A stretch of DNA of 64,000 nucleotides from Blastomyces gilchristii SLH14081 (lineage: Eukaryota; Ascomycota; Eurotiomycetes; Onygenales; Ajellomycetaceae). Below, piece after piece: positions 13,001 through 23,569 of this stretch. How positions within the stretch are numbered: the first letter of the stretch is position 1; the number at the start of each line of letters is the position of its first letter. The stretch lies in assembly GCF_000003855.2 (NCBI RefSeq), contig NW_003101673.1, positions 258,734-322,733 of the forward strand. Direction: 5' to 3'. The notes below the pieces were generated by a model. That model was given only the letters and a program-made list of their open reading frames with translations. It searched no databases and was not told the origin of the DNA. A program made the position numbers and the translations under genes.

Positions 13001-14686
13001 CGCCTGCGTGGCTTTCTCCATTGCCTCATACTCCTTCGCGCCGCGTCTGTAGGATCGCTGCAGTTGTTTGATGGCATCTTCGCTGCCCTGATGGTTCTCC
13101 AACTCCATATTCAGCAGTTCTTGCATCTGAAGTATCGCCTCTTCGGTCACCCGTGTATTGTCATCGCATTCGTTGATGTAGATTTGATAGAGGGCCGACT
13201 GTTTCTCAGCCAGTTCATTTTCGTCCTTGATGTAGGCAATCGCTTTGTTCTTCTTATCCTCAAGGCTGTGCTTTTCCTTTTCCACGTGCTGAACGCGGTT
13301 GTTTTTCTCAAGACAGACTTCATTCAAAGTTTCTACTTCAGCAGCTGCCTCTTCGATAGGGGCTTTATACTTGGACGTTCCAATAATATCCTCCAAGTAC
13401 TCCAGCAGGCCGTCATCATGTTCGTTAGCGGCCTTCGGTTTCATTTGAGCAATGGACTCAACCTCTCCCTGCAGGATCAGAAACCGTTTATGGTCAAGAT
13501 CAATCCCCCGGCCTTTCAAAAATCCCGTAACAGTTGTGAAGTTAGTCTCCTTCTTGTTCATGTAGTATTTGCTAGAATTGTTTTTGAACGCTCTCCGCGA
13601 CACGATAAGCTGCGACTCCGGCACAACTTCGTGTCCTCCTTCGGGCAGATCCAAAATTTCTTGGAAGTGCACCTCAACCTCACAAAATTGTAGATCGGGA
13701 AAGTTCGCAGAATTATGTATAAGCGCAGAGATCTTCCCCTGTCGCATTTTGCTCGCTCTGAAACCAAACACGAAGAGAAGCGAGTCGATAACGTTAGACT
13801 TCCCAGATCCATTCGGCCCCACAACCGAGGAGAACGAAACGTGAAACGGGCCCACGACCTGGCGCCCCGCATAGCTTTTAAAATTTGTCATAACAAGGTG
13901 TGTGATGACCATTCGTGGTTTGGGAGCTGACGGCTCCTCAACCGTAGGCATAGCAAGCGATCGAGACTTTAGAACTATATCCATTGGCTTCTCCAGGTTC
14001 GTGGACATTGGATTTATCATTTCAATCGTAGATATCTCCTTCTCTGGTTGGGCTCTTGGCGTAGCCTCGTTGACAGTATTTTCGGTGATGTCCGCCAGCG
14101 GCGCGCTGCTCTGGCAGCGGGAAGGTGGGTGTAGCTCGGGTTGAGGCTGAGGCTGAGGCTGAGGTTGAGGTTGGCGCTGTGGCTGGGGCTCTGGAGAAGC
14201 TGAAGGCTCAGGAGTTGGAAGGGATGACAGTGCGGATGCGGAAGAGGACATACGACTTTCGCGCCTTCGACGCTGCTGCGAGGGCTCTCTACGTTTTCTA
14301 GGTGCCGACGGCCTTTTGGATGGCGTCTCTGGGTTTTCTGCTAGCAGAGTGGACTCATCCACCGTGTCCAAAATTTGTGACTGCTCCATATCATCTCCCG
14401 TTCTTGGCCGCCGTGTTCGTTTGCTCTTGTCCTGAACAGCTGTTTGCGGGGTTTCGGAGGAAAGGCTGGCAGTGGTTCGCCTTCTCGAGGGCCTCTTCGC
14501 GACTGGGCGCTTTGGAACCGGGGTGTATTCCTCCTCATCTTCCTGTTCTTGCTCGTCATGGCTTGATAGGGTGGGGGTAGCACGGCCTGTGGAGGCGACA
14601 TCGTCTTCAGAGGTCTCGTCGACAACAAAACTCTTGCGGGCAGCAGCAGCGCGCCGCGAGGGCCTAGAACCGGATATGGATGTCAT
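10071..14686 (-). CDS. SMC4: condensin ATPase subunit SMC4 (Cut3)
   Basis: Four exons (14686-11222, 11165-10413, 10330-10253, 10169-10071), in phase, give about 1464 residues, the usual size for SMC4. A disordered N-terminus holds a Gln-Pro repeat (PQPQPQPQ) near residue 175. The Walker A loop GPNGSGKSN lies near residue 290, in the SMC4-type context FGFRASKMRQGKISALIHNS. Two long coiled coils flank a hinge at roughly 770-930 (GFHGRLGNLGTIDEKYD...DVSGTMSGGG). The ABC signature LSGGEKTLSSLALVFALHHY is near 1363, followed by the Walker B/D-loop MDEIDAALDFRNV. With SMC2 it forms the ATPase core of condensin, which compacts mitotic chromosomes. It shares a 342-base upstream region with the ELYS-like gene. 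No defect is visible. Confidence 0.98.
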
Positions 14687-15028
14687 TTTAGCATGTGGTG
14701 GATGTGATAAATGCGCCCTGATAATGCCGTGGTTAATGTGTAAATGTAATTGTTGTCTGCGTCGGCGTCGGTGTCGTTGTCGTTCGGATGAATGTTGGTG
14801 TTGAATGTTGATGTCGATGCGGCTCCTGTCGTGTTGATGTTTACATTTAACCTAGTTAGGAAATAATCTACCGTCCCATTATATAATCCGGTCTTGGCAT
14901 CAACCCGCTCTCCCAAAAACGCTTTTATCTTGAAGCAGTTGGACTTTGATTTGACGCGAAGAAAGAGAAATCAGAGAGGATTAACTATAACGATACTCTG
15001 ATTATACAATCAGTATACAATATCCGAT
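14687..15028. promoter_or_regulatory. bidirectional promoter, SMC4 and ELYS-like gene
   Basis: The 342 bases lie between two divergent start codons. A GT/CG-rich stretch (about 14755-14850) is next to SMC4 and an AT-rich stretch next to the ELYS-like gene. No specific binding site is recognised. Confidence 0.6.
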
Positions 15029-16161
15029 ATGGCCCCCTGGGAGGAATTTGACGTCACGTTCTCTTTCAAGCGCGATTCCAGCTACGATCCAAAAACATAT
15101 GACCAAATCATCGCTAACAGACAGGCTCTCGAGAACGTCCTTTTCGTTGACAGGCTCCTCAAAGCTCTGAATATTGATGCCGGTAAATAACAGCCCACTA
15201 CCAATTGGACTGCTTAGATATTAATATTTAAATGGCGCAGCTTCGCGAGTGTACCCCCCAAGAACCAACCAAGCCCTCCGCGCGCTCTACGCACAAATTG
15301 TCTCCTCATCCTCGCCAAATCACCACAAGCAGGCGTTGATATATTACATTCTCAGAGACCTTCGAAGCACAAGCGGTGGTGATGCCAGTCTACTGTTCGC
15401 GCGACGATGCTATCTACCAGAGAAATACAGACTATTCATCGAGGGACTGTGGCATCTGGATAGATTGGAGTTTAGGGTTCGTCATATACCACCATGACTG
15501 TTTTTATACCATTTTTGAATACCTGCTAATTGTTAATTTCATCATATAGAGAGCACTAGAATACCTAACGGAGCCCTCCCTACTCCCTACTTTCCCTGAT
15601 GAAATACTCTACACACTCGCAACCCACTCGAAACAAAGGCAGCAGCAACAACACCGCAACGAAAACGATGACGGCAGTCTCGCAACAGCATACTATCTCA
15701 CCGCCTCCCCACCCTTGGCCTCTCCGAAAGCTCTAAACGCCTACTTCGCCCTCCTCTGCCGTACCCACATCACAGAATCCTTCTACTTCGCCCGCAAACA
15801 ACCCTCCCCATCCTCCCATCGCGACCTTCTCGAACAACTCATTGTCTTCGTCCTATCCACCACCAAACCGGGTGAAACCCGCGCCAAGCGCGCAATGGAG
15901 CTTATCAACCTCCCATTCAGCGCGGAGGAGGAACGGTGGTTCGAGGATTGTTTGTTGACGGGGAAGGCGAGGCATTTACCGGGGGCGAAGGATACGGTTA
16001 TGATGCGCCGGGTGGCGACGGGGCGATTGCAGGATTTGAATGCAGGAGGCTTAGAGGCGCTGGGCGGGAGGAAGATTGAGGGATTGAATTGGGACGATTT
16101 GAAGAAGAATTTGAGAGCGAGTTCGTCGGCGCTTGGAGGTTCTGCGGGGGTCGGGTATTAA
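15029..16161 (+). CDS. ELYS-like nuclear pore complex protein
   Basis: Three exons (15029-15182, 15241-15476, 15550-16161), in phase, give about 333 residues. The second donor is a weak GTTCGT. The protein starts MAPWEEFDVTFSFKRD and has the helical pattern of the ELYS/AHCTF1-like domain: QALENVLFVDRLLKALN, ALRALYAQIV, QALIYYILRDL, YLPEKYRLFIEGLWHLDRL, then ALEYLTEPSLLPTFPDEIL and the FSAEEERWFEDCLL segment. In fungi this short form (Ely5 in fission yeast) sits at the nuclear pore; the DNA-binding extensions of animal ELYS are absent. The neighbours support a nuclear role: divergent SMC4 on one side and an FG/CCCH nucleoporin on the other. Confidence 0.88.
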
Positions 16162-16950
16162 TTGACACGGCATGTAATGACTGGTAGCTGTATTTTAGCC
16201 TAGCATTTTAGCGGCGCAAGGGATGGGTTTGGCGAATTGATGCTCTTTTTAATTTCATTTGAACAAGAAAGGCCCTTCAGTATTGATGCTTTTATTAGAT
16301 GCCTGTTCCAAGTATATTGTCTTGGATTCGCTGGAATTGATGGTATTGCTGTTTTTTCTGTGAAACCTTGCAGTAACGTTAACTTTTAAAATGATTTTAT
16401 AGATCAATCATTTTTACTATAATCAAGTCATTTGATTACCCAATGATCATAATATATTTGTCTAAAAGAGGAGTGTACATACATGCCATGAGAAAGCTTG
16501 AGGCCCCCTCTGTAAGCAGCAAACAAGCTACATCACTTATTAACTGCCGAGCGGTTATTTAAGTTGGTTAGCGCCATTTATAACTACTGTAACTACTGTA
16601 CATAGTTTGAGCTGATATCTAACTTGCCATCTTCATTATTCTCGCCGATAGAGCTTGTGTCTACTATATTTTAGTGCTCCCTAAAGCAATTCTTTATATA
16701 ATTGACACCTCTTATATGGGTACCATAATACAGCATTTATTCTCCCAGATAACGCGACATCTAGGCCAAAACCCTGGTGAATTCCAATTTTACTCGTGAC
16801 TCGATATGTTGTGAAGCTTCCCCTCCCTCAAAAGTCACCAAAAGCTCTCATGTGTATTTATTTCTAGTGTCATACCGGAGGGAAATGCCAAATAAAGGAG
16901 AATAATTGCTATACCAGAGCATATTTAAACAATACAATAAAAAAGAAGAT
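16162..16950. other. intergenic between two nucleoporin genes
   Basis: AT-rich 0.8 kb with no coding signal, containing the ELYS-like 3' flank and the promoter of the CCCH/FG gene. Confidence 0.45.
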
Positions 16951-18976
16951 ATGCCCGTCTGCGTCTTCTACCAGCAGGGCCGCTGCAAGTTCGGCGGTAA
17001 GTCTTTTACTCTCTATCTCAACGTTCTATCAATGGCTAACTACCTACATAACCTAGATCGATGCAAAAATGAGCATCCAGGCTCTCAGTCCGCATCCCCA
17101 TTTGGAGGCGGGGGGAATCGGTTTGGCGCGCTGGCTGGGGGAGGCTTTGCTAGTGCTGCTGGTGGCAGCGGCGCGTTTGGAGGTATGTAACACTTTTTAT
17201 TGCAATATTTTCCCCCGTTTTGCTTCTATGCGGATGCATGGTGATGCTTTTATTGGTTTGGGCGGTTGAGCTGCTGAGGTCTGGGACGTGGATGTATGCG
17301 AGTTTTGATGCCCGAACTTGGTATTACGCGCGGTGGTTGGGCAGGGAGAAAGAAGTATTGTCAACTGGCAATTGTCAATTGCTGGCAAATGACAAAGCTT
17401 CTCCTCCAAGATTGCTGAGACATGTGTTTGGCGCGCTGTTTGTTCTTTCTCTTGGATGTTGCTGGATTCATTACCGGATAGTTGTTTCCTCAAATATCTT
17501 TTCTTGAGTCCAGAGCATATATATATCCTTGGGATCACTGTTATCAACCAGCATCTACATCTAGAGCATGGAGGATCAGGGCATTAACATTTTTGTTTTT
17601 CTAGGTGGACCCAAAGACAGCATCGAGCACAACAAGTGAGTTGCGCCCAATGATATATATACCTACCACCCAATCCATATTCCATCTAGTGGCTACTAAT
17701 GTTTTCCAAATATAGATATGGACTGAATCCGGATGACATCAAAGCTGATCTGACCCCCGGAAAGGGTAGACCGCAATGGATCTTTACATGCTACGGTCCA
17801 GGCAAAAATGCCCCCAGACAACTCTTCGGAGGTCCGCAGCGGGAACAGAGCTTCGAAGAGATGCGCGCGGTCCATTATGCCGCCGCAGCAGCTGGAAATG
17901 CCCAGCAGGCAGTCCAAGATGCAATGAAGCTCTACGCCGAAACAGAAGCCCAGATACAAACCATCCTCAACGATACAGAGGGAGCCGTCAGATATATCAT
18001 AGAGGGCGAGAACACGCATCCAAACCGTATTGATATTATTGAAGGGAGAATAGGTCCCACCCCAACTCCTTTCAGCCAGCCTTCTGCCTTCGCACAACCA
18101 GAAGCAGCACCATCGACAGCGACCCCTTCACCATTCGGCCAGCAATCAGCATTCGGGAAGCCATCGTTCGGCCAACCTACTCCATTCGGTCAGCCATCAA
18201 CGTTGGGGGCGGCTGCTCAACCCGCCGCTCCCTTTGGCCAGTCGCCGTTTGCCCAGGCTGCACAAACGCCAGTCAATCCTTTCGGCAAGCCAAGTGCAAC
18301 CTCCTCTCCCTTTGTTCAGATCCAGCCGCAGAACCAACAACAACAGAACCCTTTCGGCCAGCAAGCAGCTCAGCAGCCATTCGGACAGCCGCAGCCACCG
18401 CAGCAAAATCCGTTCGGCCAGCCGCAACAGGAGCAGCAGCAGCAAACACCCAACCCCTTCGGCCAACCCCAGCCTCAAAATCCACCAGCACTCGGCCAAC
18501 ATTCTCTCTCCCCCTTCGCCTCCAAAACCCCCGCCCAACCCACAACCCAGCAAAGCCCCTTCTCTGCCGCACCACAATCCCCTACCAAAACCACCTCCAT
18601 CCCCTCTACCGTCCTTTCCCAAAAAGCCAAACCACACCTTAACCCCCGACCCACCTTGCACGGCGAAACCCGCCGCGACCCAGTAACCAACCACTTACTC
18701 TCCTGGAAAGGTCAGGTGGTAAAATATGTCGACAACGAACCCTGCTACCAGCACCCGGACGACGCAGGGACGTTTGTGCGTATATTCTTCCCCGATGGCC
18801 CGCCGAGACCGGAGGCGTTGAGGGATACGCAGGCCAAGGCGGAGGAGTATACGCCCGAGATCGAGGCGGTTTATAGGGCAGTGAGGGAGCGTGGGGGATT
18901 TGGGGAAGCGGGAAACGGGATGGTGAAGGTGCCGGAAGTGCCTCCTAAGGGGGAGTGGTGTGGGTTTGACTTGTAA
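16951..18976 (+). CDS. NUP42: CCCH zinc finger/FG-repeat nucleoporin (Nup42/Amo1 type)
   Basis: Four exons: 16951-16996, 17057-17182, 17605-17635 (31 nt) and 17716-18976, about 493 residues. The first splice builds one CCCH finger, CVFYQQGRCKFG/DRCKNEHPG. A Gly-rich stretch follows, then KYGLNPDDIKADLTPGKGRP and WIFTCYGPGKNAPRQLFGG, a conserved block of this family, and a helical region. From residue about 190 there are many FG motifs (PFGQ, AFGK, SFGQ, PFGK) in Gln/Pro-rich sequence. The C-terminal 120 residues are a fungal extension. Yeast Nup42 and human NLP1/CG1 act on the cytoplasmic face of the pore in mRNA export by binding Gle1. Intron 2 is 422 bases, much longer than the other introns here. 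Confidence 0.9.
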
Positions 18977-19739
18977 AGGGCGCCGATTGGAGGGAGGGGA
19001 GTTGGGGCTTTATAGATTTAATTTTAATTTTTCAGGGGACCATCCGCTATTTTCTCCTTTGATATGAATGTGCGTTATGGGGACAGGCCTGTTATTTTAT
19101 TATTTTACTTTTTCTCGTCCTGTATTTGTATTGGTAGTTTTTCCCCGGGCATGTTGGATACCTTTACTTCGTCGTCCTCGCTGGCGCGACTATGATCTAC
19201 ACCTATACATGGATGTATGGACCCTGTAGAGTTATGATGCCAGTGCATACTTACTGCGGGCAATCGGTGTGGGTGGAAGAACTTATTTACCTCCCTCTCT
19301 TTTCAAGAAAATTGATATAGGACGCGTCAAGTTGCCTCTACAAGTTATGCAACTTTTAATTGCTGTTATGTGTAGATGCGCAATGTACTAAGTCATCCCA
19401 TACATATCGCCGAAATAGCTAAAATTCCATGCAAGAAGTATGCAGCTTTTGAATTTAAAATTGAACATTTGTTCACTTCTCATTCCGGATTACCAGGGCT
19501 ATGTAAATACATTTGGAGCAACAGAGCACACCTCAAGTCCGTCCGGAAGTGGTGCTGTGCTGCCTTTTTTATTTGACACCAGAACCCACATCTCTTCCGA
19601 GAGCAAGACAGCTGGTAACAAAACTTTTTTAACCCGGGGTATATTATCATATCCCCGATAATTCGTACTCATCGCCCGTCCAATCCACCACCCCTTTTAC
19701 GGGATGGAAGTGGAGTCACGCGAGGGAGAGAAACCACAT
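18977..19739. other. intergenic, converging 3' ends
   Basis: No coding signal. It contains the 3' flanks of the FG nucleoporin gene and of RPS20 on the opposite strand. Confidence 0.45.
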
Positions 19740-20379
19740 CTATGCGGCAATGGTAACCTCAACCTCAACACCAGCCTCGATGTTAATGATGATCTGCTTG
19801 ACGGTCTCGGTGGGGGCGTGCAGGCTGTTTCCAAGGATCGTATTCGTTAGCACCTTCCAATTCCTTCCGAGTTCCGCAATTTAAATAAAATAATCCCGTA
19901 AAAATAACGCTCGACCCAAACCATATACCATCCCAACCCCCGAAACCGGAAAAGTAGACAGAAAAAAAGAACAAATACTCACTCAATCAAACGCTTATGG
20001 ATGCGCATCTCGAACATATCCCAGGTCTTGCTACCCTCACCGTTGGGGGTCTTGCGGGTGGAGATCTTCAGGGTCTTCGTGGGGAGTCTGACGGGGCCCT
20101 TGACGTTAAGCGACTTGCTGCGCGCGCGATCGATGAGCTCCTGGCACACTTTCTCGAGCGAGGCGACCTTGCGCGAGGTGAGGGTGATGCGGATCTTGTG
20201 GATTTTCTGTTTTTTTTTTTTTTTTTTTTTTCGTTTTCATGGTTAGTTACTTTTGTGCGCAATTTGTGTGCAGGAGCTTGATTAAAGGCAGTTTGAGGTA
20301 TGTGTAGAATATGGAAATGGAATATAGAAACACGTACGGGGCCTTCGCCGAAATCCTTCTCGGGCTTCTGGTACGACAT
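19740..20379 (-). CDS. RPS20: 40S ribosomal protein S20 (uS10)
   Basis: Three exons (20379-20338, 20206-19983, 19824-19740), in phase, give 116 residues. The protein begins [14 protein letters not shown], then [21 protein letters not shown], and contains [34 protein letters not shown] and the C-terminal [20 protein letters not shown]. These are hallmark uS10 segments. It is a core protein of the small-subunit head. The flexible N-terminal lysines here (K5, K8) are in the region that Hel2/ZNF598 ubiquitinates on collided ribosomes in yeast and human. Intron 1 ends in about 22 A residues directly before its CAG, so it lacks a pyrimidine tract. The gene is divergent from the Cue3/ASCC2 homologue. 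Confidence 0.98.
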
Positions 20380-20891
20380 GGTGATGGATTCTGGTTGGTG
20401 TTGACTTGTTAGCTGGGTGCGTCGATATGGAGTATATGGATGCTGGTGGGATGGTCGGGGGGCAATTGACGTACAGTGATTTACCGGCGAATATGCCAAT
20501 CAAGACCTGAACAGTAGGAGTTCGGTAAGGTGATGAAAGGCTGATTAGGCTTGAGGAAGATGCGTTTGGCGTTGAAAAAAGACCAAAAAAGATGTTGAAG
20601 TCGCGATGAAATTTTGATAAGCGGAGATTGTGGGCGGAAGTCTTGGCATTCGCTTAGATAAGGTTACGGGTGATGACTAACCAAGTCTGGAGGCTCCCAT
20701 CCAACTCCCATTTTGATAATCGCGACAAACAATCATTGCCGTACATCTACAATATTATAATACTGGATATTTTGTTTTATCCCCCCCCTTGAGGAATTCC
20801 TGTTTCCCCGCTTCTCTGTGTGCGCCTGGCAGAAAGGACCACATTGCTGCCAAAGGAAGGAGGAAGAAGAAAATACATACTTACATTCCGC
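20380..20891. promoter_or_regulatory. bidirectional 5' region, RPS20 and CUE3 homologue
   Basis: About 510 bases separate the two divergent start codons. An in-frame upstream ATG at 20820 exists for the CUE gene, but I prefer the one at 20892, which begins the conserved MAHGSLPPLAPFPP. The interval must carry a ribosomal-protein promoter; I recognise no specific site. Confidence 0.6.
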
Positions 20892-23069
20892 ATGGCGCAC
20901 GGTTCTCTTCCGCCGCTGGCCCCCTTCCCCCCCGCCACAGTCCGAAACATCCTCCAGAATGAGGAATGGACCGCCTGTTTAGATGCCTGGATAGCTCTTC
21001 TTGAGCTGCGCTTGAAGATACCCAAGGACGAATTTCAATCATTAATTCCCAAAGATGATTCATCGCGCATCTTCCTGGCATCCTTCTTCCAGGAGGCGGC
21101 AGCTGGAGATGGCCTAGGTGCCGATGCAAAATTGAAAACACTAAGACGGCTATGTTTTCTTCTTACAAGGAGACAGCTGTTAGAGGTTCATCCGCCGCCT
21201 GCTGAGCTTCTAGATTGGGAATTTCTTGCATCCTTTTGCCGCGTGTATGTTTCTAGTCCTGCCATGAGGACGCTTTTGGCTCAGTTATGGGATCAAGAAT
21301 CGCAAGCTCTTACCACCAGAATTGAAAAGGGCAAAGCGCTGGTTATGAATGATCTATCAACTTCTAAGGCCGCAGACGGCATAGCGAGGGCAGACACACA
21401 TCTGCGATCGCTTACCTTCCTGGCATTGGCGGTTCCCACCGCCGGTCTTGTTCTGATGACCGGCTCTGATTATATTGATACGCTCTTTGATGCATATTGC
21501 AATAATCGTAACATGAACGCAACTTTCAATAAGACTATTGTGGCCAATGCCTACGTGGGCTTTGCGTCGCTGCTGAAGTTGGAGCCCCCTGCGACGTCTC
21601 TACTCCTGGATCAGCTATTCAGTCTGAAATCCTCTGCTAAAGTGGACGTGAAGGGAACCAAGAGGAACCCAACACTGTTATCTGATATAATATGCAGTAC
21701 CAATTTATTAGGGAAAATGGAGGTACTTTTTGCGGGCGCGAGCCAGAAACGAGGGCAGAATCTCGTCTCTTCGCTGCGCGCATATCAATCTGAGTGTAGT
21801 GCCTTTCACAGCCGGTACCAGCGCGTTAAAAGGAGAAAATATAAAGGAAAAGGTCGTGCGGATGATGCAGTCGAAATCGACGCGCATGCCCAGGATATCC
21901 GCATCCATAAAATGGCCCTAGTAACTCAAGTCCATGACCTATTCCCGCACCTAGGCACCGGGTATATTGCCAAACTTCTCGACCATTACGGCGACAACGT
22001 CGAAACCGTCGTCTCACATCTCCTCGAAGATTCTCTAGCTCCCCAGCTCCAAGACCTCAACGTCTCAGAAGAACTTCAGCAACCACACGGAACTTCATCT
22101 TCGCCTCACAGCCACCTAGCACCAAAACCCACACCACCACTCCCACCCTCCATCCCCCCATCCCAACCACAATCACAACCACAACCTCAAGCACATTCCA
22201 CCATCCCCCAGCGCAAAAACATCTTCGACAACGCCGATCTAACCCGCCACACGACCCCCGCCGGATCCCTCCGCTACGGCCGCGCAAACCCCCACCAAAC
22301 TGCCGACGACCTCCTTTCCCAGAAACCCACCAGGGCAAACAAAGCCGCCATCCTCTCCGCTCTCGCCGCCTTTGACTCCGACGACGACGAGCGCGACGAC
22401 ACATACGACATGGCCGACGTGGGCGGCACCGTCGATGCCGTCGTGCCCGGTGCAGACGTCGATGCCGACGCCATCGCCAACGCCGACAGACGGCCCGCAA
22501 CTGCATTTGCGTACGCTGACATCGACCAAGCCCTCTACACCCACTACACGACCACACCATCCCTCTTCGCGCGCGACGCCGGCACGCGCCGCTCAGCGCC
22601 GCGCGCGCAGTTGCGCGAGGAGACGGGGATGACCGACGAGGCGATCGAGGGGTGGGCGGTGATGCTGGCGCGCGACCCGAAGCGGCTGGCGCGGATGGAG
22701 CGGAGTTTTACGCTTGGTGCTGGGGGCGGGGGTCTGAATCGACAGCCGGAGTTGGCGGCGACGGCGTATCGGAGGCGGGAGGGCGGGGAGTCTGGGACGG
22801 GGACGGAGGGGGAGGAGACGGATGGTGGGGGACGTGGCGGCGGCGGCGGCGGTGGTGGTGGTGGTGGGAGGGGACGGGGAGGGAGAGGGCATGGTAGAGG
22901 TGGTGGTGGGGGTAGGGGTGGTAGAGGGGGCGGGGCCAATGTAGCTGGCCCTTCTGGTGAGCGGGATACTGCGATGGCGAGACGGCGGAAGGATGCGAGT
23001 AAGGGGAGTCGGGCGAATCATAATCGGCGGGATCAGAGGGCGAAGAAGATGGCGAGGGGGGGATTGTAA
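20892..23069 (+). CDS. CUE3: CUE-domain protein, Cue3/Rqt3/ASCC2 homologue
   Basis: One long exon encodes about 725 residues from the ATG at 20892. The N-terminal two-thirds is helical (PFPPATVRNILQNEEW, CLDAWIALLELRLKIP, RTLLAQLWDQESQ), as in ASCC2. A CUE ubiquitin-binding domain lies near residues 340-385 (MALVTQVHDLFPHLGTGYIA, then LLDHYGDNVETVVSHLLED). The C-terminus has NIFDNADLTRH, an acidic DSDDDERDDTYDMADVGG, and a Gly/Arg-rich tail with poly-Gly. In yeast, Cue3 (Rqt3) belongs to the RQT complex with Slh1 and Rqt4, which splits collided ribosomes after Hel2 ubiquitinates uS10. The divergent neighbour encodes uS10. Base use shifts to very G-rich at the 3' end because of the glycine tract. 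Confidence 0.9.
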   Translation: MAHGSLPPLAPFPPATVRNILQNEEWTACLDAWIALLELRLKIPKDEFQSLIPKDDSSRIFLASFFQEAAAGDGLGADAKLKTLRRLCFLLTRRQLLEVHPPPAELLDWEFLASFCRVYVSSPAMRTLLAQLWDQESQALTTRIEKGKALVMNDLSTSKAADGIARADTHLRSLTFLALAVPTAGLVLMTGSDYIDTLFDAYCNNRNMNATFNKTIVANAYVGFASLLKLEPPATSLLLDQLFSLKSSAKVDVKGTKRNPTLLSDIICSTNLLGKMEVLFAGASQKRGQNLVSSLRAYQSECSAFHSRYQRVKRRKYKGKGRADDAVEIDAHAQDIRIHKMALVTQVHDLFPHLGTGYIAKLLDHYGDNVETVVSHLLEDSLAPQLQDLNVSEELQQPHGTSSSPHSHLAPKPTPPLPPSIPPSQPQSQPQPQAHSTIPQRKNIFDNADLTRHTTPAGSLRYGRANPHQTADDLLSQKPTRANKAAILSALAAFDSDDDERDDTYDMADVGGTVDAVVPGADVDADAIANADRRPATAFAYADIDQALYTHYTTTPSLFARDAGTRRSAPRAQLREETGMTDEAIEGWAVMLARDPKRLARMERSFTLGAGGGGLNRQPELAATAYRRREGGESGTGTEGEETDGGGRGGGGGGGGGGGRGRGGRGHGRGGGGGRGGRGGGANVAGPSGERDTAMARRRKDASKGSRANHNRRDQRAKKMARGGL
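22837..22935 (+). repeat. GGN-rich repeat encoding poly-Gly/RGG tail
   Basis: A run of GGC/GGT/GGG codons with occasional AGG inside the CUE gene encodes poly-glycine followed by RGRGGRGHGRGG. This is a low-complexity, RGG-like segment. Confidence 0.8.
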
Positions 23070-23569
23070 TGGCAATATGTTGGTGGGGTTGGCGCTCCCT
23101 TTTGTTTATACTTCGTAACATATATTAAGGGCACATGTGGTCATTGTAAATATAAATAAGACTGTTTTGTACTATCATCTTGTCATGTCTATGAAATATA
23201 GATGGGTGTGGATGGGATACATATATGCATCAACATATATATGTCTCTATCTAACCGATCTTCTAGTGTATGTACGTGCCCGGGTATGTAACAGATTGTT
23301 GTGCAGTGCACGACGCTTCGCGACTGTATAGCTCAAGAAGCGCCAAATAAATTCCCAAAAGAACAAATTAAAATCAACAAGTGGCACACATACAAAACAG
23401 CCAGCGATAAACACAGCAGAGTCGAAAAAAAAAGAGAGAGAGAGAGAGAAACCCGCGAACCGACGAGCAGAGATTCCAACATTAAGGAAACGACACAACA
23501 AAACCAGACGCCTCCAAAAACACAGCCTGATCATATCAACAAAAAAAGCTAAGCAACACTGTCTAGACA
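23070..23569. other. intergenic, converging 3' ends, with (GA)n tract
   Basis: No coding signal. An A-run followed by about eight GA units lies near 23424-23450. Confidence 0.5.

Noticed and set aside
22057..23121. Several long Arg-, Pro- or His-rich frames opposite the CUE gene
   Set aside because: These are antisense shadows of a GC-rich, low-complexity coding exon.
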